A DNA stretch of 64,000 bases from Eupeodes corollae (Eukaryota > Arthropoda > Insecta > Diptera > Syrphidae). Positions 13,201 to 25,200 of this stretch are shown piece after piece (the stretch's first letter is position 1; each line of letters opens with the position of its first letter). The notes under the pieces were generated by a model. That model saw only the letters and a list, made by a program, of their open reading frames with translations. It was not told where the DNA came from and ran no database searches. Made by a program: the position numbers and the translations under genes. The stretch is taken from NCBI RefSeq assembly GCF_945859685.1, contig NC_079147.1:130573788-130637787 (forward strand), given 5' to 3'.

Positions 13201-16200
13201 CATACATTTTGAGGGTTTCTTGATTAAGATTCCCTTAGATTGTTATAGAAGAATTCTCGTAGGTAAGTCTTGCGTTTTTGAACTAGAGCAGAACAAGATT
13301 TTTTTTGTGACCTGACACGTAGTGATCTTATTTCACCAGGTGTTTGCCTTCTTTATAGCGTTCTGCATTAGCAATAGTTTACATGTAACGATTGGTATAC
13401 CAGCATTTGCCAAACGTGGTAGAATGGGTTGCATTAGCAATAGTTTACATGTAACGATTGGTATACCAGCATTTGCCAAACGTGGTAGAATGGGTTGTAC
13501 TGTACCATTCCTGGCGAGTTCATCTGCCTTTCAATTTCCTGGATTGTCTCTATGGCCCGGCACCCAGCAAAGGATAATATTAAACTGTTATGCCATCTTC
13601 ATAAGAGATAATCGACAGTTATGGACTGTTATTGAGTTTATAGAAACAGTCCAGTGATTTGATAGCGGCCTGACTATAGGAGAAAATACGGATATCAGAT
13701 GTTGATATCACGTTTTATTTAAGTAAGAAAAGGGCTTCTTTCATCGCTAAAAGTTCCGCCTAGAACGCGCTACAATGATTATGAAGGCGGAACTTAATTT
13801 CAGTCGTTCAGAGTACACACCTCCACGAACCCCTTCTTTTGTTTTTCATCCATCTGTATAAAAGTTCACTGACTCGTCTTCCAGAAATGCCCTATCCTCC
13901 CAGAAAGATCAGCAAGGTATATATAAACTGTCTGTCGAATTGCAGTTGGGTAATGGGTAGTCTGTGCGCTTTGTAATTGATTTTAAATACCTAAGAATTA
14001 TGAAGTTGCTGTTAGCCCACTGCGATGAAGTTTTGAGGCGAAATACAGTTATCGTTTGCTTAGTATATCAGAGGGTGTTAGGTGAGTAGGGTGTCCAGAG
14101 GCGCAGATGGAGTCGTGAGAAGCGATTTGTCTATACATAGGCAAGCTAAACGTTGGACTTTACCTAGTTTGAAGCGGTTTATAGGTTTTTCTTAAGCAAT
14201 CCAACATGCTGTAACACCATACAATAAAATCAGTCTGAATAACGATGTGTAATTTAGGGTTGGTAGCGAGCGAAAGTAGATTTTTTGACTCTTTCTTGTA
14301 TAATACGTTTCTAATTAAATTTGTTTGTCTAACATAAGACCCTGTTTTCGTCTGAGAACTTTAACCGAATATATTTAATTAAGAGAATGTTGTATTTTCT
14401 CGAAAATAGGAATACATCGGATTTGTGTGGGTTGACACCCAGCCCACACCGACCACCTGCTTTCCTGAAAATTCCATACCAACATCATCCGCATATGCAC
14501 TCACTTTAAAACCCTCCGCATCCAGATTGGATAGGATTTTATTTACCAATAGGTTTCAGAAGAGGGTGGATAGAACACCACCTTTTGGTGTGTCTCTACA
14601 AACTAATCTTCTAGCAAAAGTGTCGTCCAGTTTTGTGTTAATTATTCAACATTTAATTATGATCCCCAAGTAAACTCGCTACGTTCAGAGATAATAGTGC
14701 AGATGTGATTGCAGATGTGTCCACTTTGTTAAAAGCACCATCGATGTCAAGGTAAGCAACTCACTATGATACTAGTGTGTGTAACGTTTTCACCGATTTA
14801 CCTTTACCGTAGGCATGTTGAGATGGAGATAGAAGTCTTGCATCAATACTTGCCGTTAAATGGGTATCAATCAATCTTTCTAAGGTCTTAAGAAGAAATG
14901 AAGGTAGACCTTTAGGGTTAATGTGAGCATTAACCTGCTTTGCGTATAAAAACAACTTTAACTTCTCTCCATGAAGAGAGAATATGATCCAAATGTTTCA
15001 TAAAGAGCTTCCATTTTAGGAAAGATTTTTGCTAAAAGCTTTTAAAATATAACTTTTTTAGTTTTATAGGTCAATTTCTTGATAGGCGTGAGACATCTGT
15101 ATATGTTTATGTTTATAATTCTACGTAGCTAATCTAAAACTTACAAGTTTGAGGTCAACCTCACCTATTTTCAACTTTATGATGAACCTTTATACGTAGA
15201 TATATGTACGTATATATATATATACATACCTTTTTTAACCACTCCATCAGTCGCTCCTAGAAGCCTACCCACCATGATGCACTTACGCATCTAGTAAGCA
15301 GATTCGCAGGTTTTCCACGCAGGACTTTGTCGCCAGTGAGTTTACCCCTCTTCACTTGTTGACAATGACTTTTAAATACCTGTTTAACTCAGTTAGTTGA
15401 TTTCATTACGACATGTAGATGAGTACACCAAAAGGGTAACAAATTTTAGCAATTATTCACAATATACTGCGTTATATTCCTTGATAGAGCCAGAGTCTAA
15501 CACTGTGTTTAAATCTACTCTCTATGATTAAGGGACTGTGCGATGGTGCGTACTAAGAACTTTAATGGCATTTCCACCGGTTTGCCTTTATAATATTCAT
15601 GTTGAGACATATACAGAAGTCATGAATCAATACTTGGCAAAAGTGTTGTAAAGATTTTGTACAAGTTTCCTTATCTTAAATGTCACTAGTTTTAGCATAT
15701 TTAAGCAAAGACGGTTAAATGGAAATTTCCAAAACGCATTTTTTAACTTTGACAAATAAAAATAAAAATCTAAGGTATTAATTATTTGTTTCATTTGTAA
15801 TTATTATAAAATTACGTCCGCTAAAACAGTTTCTAGGGGTCACTAATCTTAGCAGAATATCCTGCTGTTGAAAGTATCGCAGCTGTATCAACCGGTGTTA
15901 GTGGTGCCGCACCGTCCGCATCATTTGGGTCTGTTTCTATACTATGTGAACATTTTTGCGGAAGAATATAGATGCAAAGCTTTTCAAAATTAAATTTTCA
16001 CTGATTGGCCTTTTCAAAAGTTGCACGAAGATCCACTTTTTTGTAAGGAAACATTGTATTCAGCGACAAAGCTTATTTCTGGTTAAATGGATACGTGAAA
16101 TATCAAAACTGCTTTGGAGTTAAGACTTAAAGCAGTTAGAAGCATTGCTAGAGCTACCAATAAATCAGGAAAAAGACACTGTGTGGAGCTAATTATGAGC

Positions 16201-19200
16201 TGCCCGAATGATTGGGCAATATTTCGTTTAAGATCATGCAAATCGTCAAACTACTGTGAAAGAAATTGAAATTGACCATACTATAGATTTGAATAAAGAT
16301 TTAATTTTTTTTCTGATTTGTTTATGTTGTTTTTTGATTTATTTCCGTAATCACTCGTTACATTTTTACTTCAATGACTAATATCCATTTACAATTCTTC
16401 TAAAGTAAGCCTTTTATAAAAAAAAATTATGTCAATAAGTTCTAAGTAACTGCAAACTAAAAGTTTTTGAAAATAAAATTGAAAGATTTCATGATACAAA
16501 AAATAATTAAAAAAAAAACCGCTCTAACGATTTTCGAAAAACAATTTAATAGAAATGAAAATAATAAAATTGTATTAATTAGATGACATTTATTTTTTTA
16601 AAACGAACGAATTTTATAGGAAAATATTAAAATATAGGGACTTTTTGTACACTGAGTCTTTGGAAACGATAACAAGTTCGAACGACCCAGCCGTCCACTT
16701 ATTTGTTGTCAGAAAAGTAGAATACAACTTTTTGTGCAGTGAAGTTCGCGAAAAATAGAGCGAGTAACTGAAATAGCTCTAATGTGATGAGCTGAAAAGT
16801 AAATGAGCAAGCGGGAACTTTGCGAAGCAGGATAAAAAATAAGCTTATTCTGCGTTTGTCCGAAACAACAAAATGAAGACCTGGTAATTTTCGTCTTTAA
16901 AGAAATGTCGATATTTTTATGATTTGTGTCGAAGGACACAAATGGTGCAACATTGAATAAACACAGGAGATGAAACAACCATTCTTGTCCCAAGGTGAAG
17001 TTGAGGAAATAATTACCATAATGAAGTAGATTTGATTGAGAACTTCAAGAAGAAAAAAGAAGGGCGGATGTATAAGGTTGTTGATTACCGAAAGTTGAAT
17101 GACGTAACCAAGAAATACAGCTATCCCCTGATCGAATGAAGACAACGTACGAGTACGACACAAGATTAAACAAGACGGGATTCTAAGTTGGAGATCGTGT
17201 AGTGGTGTATTATTCACATCCTTATGGGATTGTCACCGAAACTTTTACAAAACTGGGAAGAAAACTGTTATTGTACAAGTGTTATTTAATAATAAAAATT
17301 TGGATTATTTGAAGAAAAAAGATGAGATCTATTGTTTTGGTTTAGAATTTGTTAATACCTACTAAAGAGAGTATAATAAATTAAATATAATCAACCTAGT
17401 AAACGTATTACAATTTGATGATGATGTTGGGCAGTTGAAGAACACGAGGTTTCTTGAAATAAAGTGCATTTGCTGAAGCTCTCCTCCTCATAGTTTAGAA
17501 AAGTAATTTCTTCACAAATCTTTGCAGATCCTTCCTTGGTCGCAGAAGCAGTTGGTTGGTTGTAATTCCAGATTGAGGCCATTTACAACAAAAGTTAAAC
17601 ATTTTAAATTGTTTAAACAGGTCGATTTTATTATTTAGAGAAATTATTGAAAGGGTAGATAGATATGTAATCCCAAGACATAAGCTTAAGCTGTTTTATG
17701 TAAAGCTTTATTCGAGGAGTTGAGTATATTTATCTTCATTTATTAAAAATTTAATTTTCAGTACGTTTTAATCAATTTAGTTTTAGGTTTTTATTTTTCT
17801 CTCAATTAGTACCTGATATCGTTTCCAAATAAAAAGTACATTTTTTTATTGATAAAATGGAGAGTTTTCGTGAATAATAGTTTTTTTTTTTTGCCAAGGT
17901 ACTTGATTTGAAAATGTGTTATTACCTGTTCTAAGTTGTTCAATAGATTTTTTTCTTAAAAACTATATTATGTTAAGAAAAAATGTATTTATTGTTGTTG
18001 TAATGAGATTCTGGTTATGATCATTAGAAAATTTAGATATGGATTCTGGAGTTGAGAAATATAATTATAGTCTACAGTTTTTTTATTGAGGAAAACTGGG
18101 AATGACGAAAGGGTTTATTAGGATCTATATTAGATGAGTAATATAGAGAAAAAATTGGGAGAGAATAACTTTCGTCTATAGAAGAAAATGAAAGAAAGAA
18201 ATGGTTGGTCAAGAACACTAAACCTGTAATTCCCTAAGACCATTATTAAATGAATTTTGTTTTGAGAAATTCACTCGTGCGACTCAAAAATTAAAATGTT
18301 AAATGGAAAGAACTAAGAAAAAGTAAGTGGATTAAAAGAAAATACACCAAATTGAGAGAGCAGAAATAAAAACATTTGGAATACGTCAGTCACTATAACA
18401 TTTCAAACACTATTGAATCATCAAAGCAAAGGCCTTTCACTGATGATATTTTATATATATCAACATATCAATAACTAAACCTTCTGGCAGCTGCAAAAGC
18501 AAATTACTTCTATCAAGCTTCAGCTACTCACTTAACTGTTTGGGTGCTTTAAGTTATGGATTTTTTATTCCGTAGTTCAAATCTAAAACAAAATTTAAAA
18601 AATTATAAGCTCGAAACTTGTGAAAAAAAGAATCACATAAGAAGTCAATGATTATAGATGCATGTTGTTAATTTTTTAGTGAATGGTAATTGTTGAGCAA
18701 GTCATTGTTGTGTTAAATAACTGCTGAGAATAATAAGCTCTTTACATACAACGGCTGGAAAATTATGGATAGTCCAATATTTGGAATAAAATGAACTGCC
18801 TTTAATTTCAGAACCATTTTTGATGATGTAAGTTTTTAAAATTTATTTCACATAATATTATCTATTCACTATCTTTAGACCTTAAAAATGTACAAAAACG
18901 ACGACGAATTTCTAATTTGTTAAGGGGTGCTTAGGGTATTTCTCAGTATGCTTAAAGCATAATATTTTACCAGAAATTTTGACAAGTTTCCCGCCAAATT
19001 GCATATTTCTCAATGCTGCTTTTGAAAGGGTAGCCTTTTAATGATGCCAAGATTTTTATTATCTGTATTATTGGATACTGGTTTTACAGATTAAAAGGCA
19101 ACCACTTAGCCGTTTCCTTATTTTAAGTTTAAAATTGTTTACACTCCGTGGATACTTTGGTTCTAGTATTTATAAACAAATAGGCTAATGGCTTAAATAA

Positions 19201-22200
19201 CACTTCAAAAGTTTAAATTTGGTTGTATCTAACTAGGTACTTCAAATCAGTTTTGAAAATTGTATGCACTTTCACTATTTATGTTTACAAGAAGACCCCA
19301 ATTATATAATTATGTATAATCGAAATATAAAAAGTAATTTATAAGTTATAAATGCTCGTAGTTTTAGGTTATTTTTTACTTTAACTTCAACAGTTCAACC
19401 ACGCAGTAGCTACTGCCAAACTCCATTTGCCTTGTATCTATGTATACCCATTATGAAAGGTTATATAACCTTTATTGAAATAACTTTTAGTTTTTACTTA
19501 ATAGAAATGTTTAAAATCTTTCTTTCAAATGCCATTCCCCTTTTTTTAAATTGAGTAAAGTTTCTTTTGTTAAATAAAACATTTCTTTCTCTTATTAAAG
19601 ATGATGGAGAATTGACATCAAAGGATACTGGTATTTTAATTTCAAGCCTTAGTCCTCAACCAGCTCCTGAAATAAATGATGAGCCCATTGTTAAATCACC
19701 CCCAGAACCTACAAGGGTTAAATCTCCGGAGCAAATCATAATGCGATCTCCGGACCCCGTCAACTGGACTGTTCCATTAGATACTGGAAAGACATTTACT
19801 GTTACACAAAATGTTAAGGAAGGTAAGTAATTTTATAAAATTACAAACAAAAAAAAATCCACAAATTAAGTCAAAACCAAATCAAATCAAACTTACTTAG
19901 ATTCGCAGTTCGACACTACATTTTTTAAATAATTATAATTATATTCATAAACTCTAATAACGAATAGATAGATAGATAGATAGATATTTTTATTTTCATA
20001 GATAAATGCTTTTTACAAATTATTGTTTTTGTTTTTATAATACGCAGCTTGCTCAGAGATTTGATATTTAATTTATATCTTACAACTGAAAAATTTTATA
20101 AAATTTTAAAGATATTTTGAATTGGAAATTACATAACGAATGATTGTTCAAAAATACACCGAAAGGCTAGAGCAAGTAGGTTGTGTTAAGACAAGAATAC
20201 AATCGTAAGGTAGGGGGATCTATTTCAGCCCATTTAGGAAAAGCAAAATATTTAAATATGACGGTAATACATACCGTAATAACTTTAATTTTTAATTAAC
20301 TTGTTTGAGTGAGTAGTTTTTAAAAAAATATTTTTTAAACTTGAAATAAAGTAAAATGTTTGCTTCAAGGTTATTTGTTTTTTATTTTTTCTTAAAATTC
20401 AATGCTATTATATTAATTTTTCAATAAGAACAGAAATCCGGTTCCTTAAACGATCTTAGTTTTTGAGATAAAAAATATACTAAAAGTAGTTGCTCCAAGG
20501 AAAATACTTTTTTGGTTTCTCTAATGTTTTATAATAATAATAATTTTTGTTTCTTTGAATAATTTATGTATAGAATCTTTTAACTATTGTACCTAGTATT
20601 AAGAAAGAGTTATTTAGTTTTTTTTCTTGAGAGTGAATTGTGTTATTGTCTAAACAACAGTCTGGAAATTTTAGCAAAAATAAAATGAGAACCTGCACAT
20701 ATTTTATTTATAAAATTTTATCCTAACAACACGTCAAAAATTTTAAAGGGGTTGTGTGGGGGCAGTATAGATAAATCACCTTAACACAATGAAAATATAC
20801 GAAACATGATCTCAGTGAAGTTTTTAATGCAAACAAAATAAATATATGTAATATAAGTAAAATGTTATAACTTATAATGTTATCTTATAATGAAATTTAG
20901 AGCAGATGTATTTTTTGGCATAAGCATGAAGAATCAACAGAGTCTACAAATATATTTGAACACAAAAGGTGATCTTACAGAATAATAGCCATAATATTTT
21001 CCAATGACTTGATAGAAACATAAAATTTGCTTAAATGATTTAAGTTCAAGATGAATAAAGACAAATATCATTATTAACCCAACAGAGGTCGGATTTGAAT
21101 AATGCGTTGAACAGATTCGTAAAAAGGCGTACTCGTACATACCTTAGTTCGAAAAGTGGAGATTAGAATAAAATCCACAAGAATTTCAAAACTATGAACG
21201 AGATCTAGGAGTATGTTTTTTAAATAAAGTCACAAAACATTTAATTGAGTTAAAGTTTAGCCAATTCTGTTTGTACAAAATAACAAAACTGTCTTGGAGT
21301 TGTAATCGATAGTTTTGAGATTTTATGCTTTTGAATTCATAATCATCAGATTACAATGTTAATATATCCTTCACAACTTTATTGGTGACGCAAAATTAAC
21401 AGTGTACATTATTTTATGCCAATCAAAAACATTTTCCAATTTCAGCACAATGTTATTTCCTGGAATCTTTAATGAGATCATAAATACGACTGATTACTCA
21501 GTGTCATTGTGTTACTTTTGATATTCTGAGTTTGACAAAACCCGTTCGCTTAAATTGTTGAGGCAAAATGTTATCTGTTTATTTTTTCCTATAAAAGGAG
21601 CCGTTATATCATTTTTTTTTGTTTTGTTTACTTACAGGAGAGAATTATAGTCGACCCCAAAGTGAAATAAAAGCTTCGACACCAGTGGAAAAACCTCCAC
21701 CAGCTCCACAATCTGCTCCTCCAGAATTAACTGAGCAGGCCAGAATGGATAGTAAGTACTTTTTATAATTGTATTAAAAATAAATTGTTTTGATTTTATT
21801 TTAACCGAAATTGGACCATTTTTTTAAAGATTCATTTGAGAAAAAAATGACGGTAAAATTTTTAACTTATAGTCTTAAAATTACACATTTAAAGCTTAAA
21901 ATATTTTGTATATTACCTAGATATAATCACTCTTCCTAACCCCAAAGGACCGAATGGAAAAAACCATTTGCCCAGCCCTTGAAAAGGCGATTACTCCTTT
22001 TCCTCTTATTAGGTCCAACTTCACTCACGTCTCTTCTTTCCAAGGTCATGGGAACTCTGATAAATTATAAGCTCAAGAAGTATCTCGAAGAATAAATTAT
22101 CAGCAGTACAGCTTTCATAGCACCCAGGTGATTTGATAGATTATCGCACCCAACCGCAGAACTATTCTTTAATTGTTTGAAAGAAAGTGAAATAAATTCA

Positions 22201-25200
22201 CTTGATATTTCAAAAGCATTTTATAGAGTTTCGCATCAATCTCTCTTATCGAAAATATGTGCTCTCGGTTTTCATGAATCCCTCTATCGTTGGATTAGGG
22301 ATGTCTTTTCAGAACGTTTAATACAAGTAGTATTAAATGGATTAAAGTCTGAGAAACACAAAACAAATGCTGGTTACTGTCGTTAAGACATAATTTGCCA
22401 CTACCCATGAGTAGCACTTGTATGAGGGAGTGAAATATTTGAAATTTTTCGTTAATTTATGAATTAACTTTAATTTCAACCTCATTTTAATTTGAACAAA
22501 AGCAGTTCGATAGTCGTTTAAGCGTAAATGCTATGTAATAATAATAACTTTAAAAGGAAAACATCCTAAGTTAAGGCTGACTTAATTGTTTTTAACGCTT
22601 GCACAGACCCTTTTTTTAATTTCCGGTTCTAACTTTTTTTTTAAATGTTCGCCATCGGAGAAGCAAGAGTCGAAAAATTAAATGCTGCCTTTTGATGTGA
22701 ATTTTCCTTCCGAAAGTCCAAACACAAGCGATTCTTTTTAAGGTTTTCTTACTAATTCGACTGAAGAACATTGGCTATGACCCCTGAAGCAAGCATGCGA
22801 TCCAATTCATGGTACATCAGGGCTTGTATTGCTGTAAGTAAAATGTTCTACCAAACGTGTCTTTTGTAAGCCTTTCATTAGGAATAACATTAATAATTTT
22901 AATGTGTTCTATAGTACTTTTCCATCTTGATCGCTCAAATGGCACTCGATTGCTTAACCTAAAACCTATATTTTTAATTAATTTATGAAATTACGGAAAT
23001 TATTTGAATAACTAGCTTTAAAATCCTTCAAAATACATCCCTAAACATAATTGTTAGGTTAGCGATGGTATGACAAACACATATAGAACGTTCGCTCTAA
23101 CTCGATAGCGAATTTGCGCCGTAACTATTCCGACAATGAATTGTTTCTGGCCGTCTGCCTTAGAAACACAGAAGAAAGAATTAAATGGAATCTTATTTTC
23201 TTTTATTTTTTGAACACTCGCTCTCGAAGCTCTTTCTTCGAACCTGTTTCAAGACTAATGAATTGTTCGATTATTGCTAGCCGTAAACTTGACCGAGTAG
23301 CCTATGGATTGTTCATGTAAGAAAAATGGTAAAATATGTGTACCATAGTTTACATTATTACTATCCTTTGCCCGTTCAAGACGAAACAGAAATTCGTTTA
23401 TTGAAATGTCCTTTGAGTCATATTTAATTCCTATTTGTGATAGTGTGGGTAAAGGAACTCATCGGTAAAACATTAATGTCCAAATTGCTAAATTTAGCTT
23501 AAAAATATGTCTTGCTTAACCGTTTGGCAGCGTTGTGAGCAGGATACATTTGACAACATCGATGAGACTCCTAAATCATTATTGCGCATTATACGTTACA
23601 TTATAGAGGGTTATCCATTTTACGGTTCCAAAAGTAGGTAAATAAAACACATATGAATTTTTTTTTTTCATACTTCTTTTTCATTAAAAATTCTGAATCT
23701 GCCTTTATGTATAAAACACTACATCATTAAAATGACCATTACGCGAATTGATACAAGCATCATTTCTTTTGAGGTAATTTGCGACCACTTTTTGACACAT
23801 ATTCGGTGATATCTCAGTCATAACATTTTTCGAAAGTCTGTATTTCTTTTACAAAAAAATACGGATTGAATTTTTACTAGGACATCAACAACAAAATTAA
23901 GCACAATATTAAATCATTTTGAAGTCAATAATTCCATTTATTCACGTCACATTATAAACATATAATTGGAGATGCTAACATTATTGGGTCCTGAGATATT
24001 TTGGGTCAGTAAATGCTCTTAAATTTAGTAAAAAAAAACCACCCCCTCAATTTTGTTGAGAATCCTTTGTGTATCTTTTTGTGAAATTATCTGTATGAAC
24101 AAATTTATTTGAAGACATAGACGACGAAAAAAGCTTTCCAAACGTAAAATCCTTGGTTATTAAACTAAGTAGAATTGGTGAGCTGAGCATATGGACATAA
24201 GCTAAGCCAGTATAAAACAAAAAGACTTGGAATATATGAGGCAAATATAAATTTGTTTTTGATTGTTCTTTAGTTTTTCCCAACCAGAAATAAAATAATC
24301 ATTCATTAAAATAGAGTTGCGGGAACGAAAATATTGACAAGCGTTAACATTATTTGTAAAAATGTACGAGTATACTTTGAATTCAATTTAATTCAATGTT
24401 AAAATAAAGAACTTATTAGTGATTAACGAGTTGTGAGTAGAGGCAACTAAAACGAATATCACCAACTAAAAACTCTTAATAGTCCTTTTGATTCAAACAA
24501 ATCTACGAAATTGTAAACGACAAATCAACAAATTTCAAACCCCAAACAACCTGCTATTGCTATTGAGACATTAGATCGGATAGATATATAAGAGATTTTA
24601 TTCGATGAGACAATTAATCTTTACAACAATGATTTGAGAAAATATGGCATTAAAAATCTTTACATCGAAGTGCTAGAAGAGTGTTTGAAAGAGCATTCAA
24701 AATATAAATATGATTTGAAAAATAAGCACCTACAAATTGCACACAGCGCAAGAGAAATAGAAAGAGAAGCCAATACCAGACACTGAGTGCAAGTGCCGAA
24801 AAAACATGTTAATTAGTGCAGAAAACCGAAGAACCCTTACGAGAAGCCGAAATATTTGCTACAAACGCCCCAACTATAAGTAGGGAAAATGTTGTCATAA
24901 TCAAGAAATTCAGCGATAAGCATGTAGAAAACCTTATCATGAGTTACTGCAACTAAAAGAACCAAATAAAGATAAAAATATTATATTTTCAGCTCGGACA
25001 CATGATGAAAATTACAGACACCTCATTTTGAAAAATACTACCTTTCAAATCAAGCAGTTATGAGAACAAAACACCACAACAAAACTTAAGGTGGTTTTTA
25101 ATTCGTCAGCAAAATCATCAAACGGCAGAAGTCTTATAGATATAATGTACACTCGACCCAAAGTTCAACGGTATATTTTTGACAGATTTTTTTTTCATTT

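Noticed and set aside
13322..13657. A 111-codon + strand frame with an internal repeat
   Set aside because: It is antisense to the LINE RNase H remnant; the internal repeat is the 66-bp DNA duplication.
14425..14673. An 82-codon + strand frame
   Set aside because: It is antisense to the LINE segment with GGVLSTLF and YADDV.
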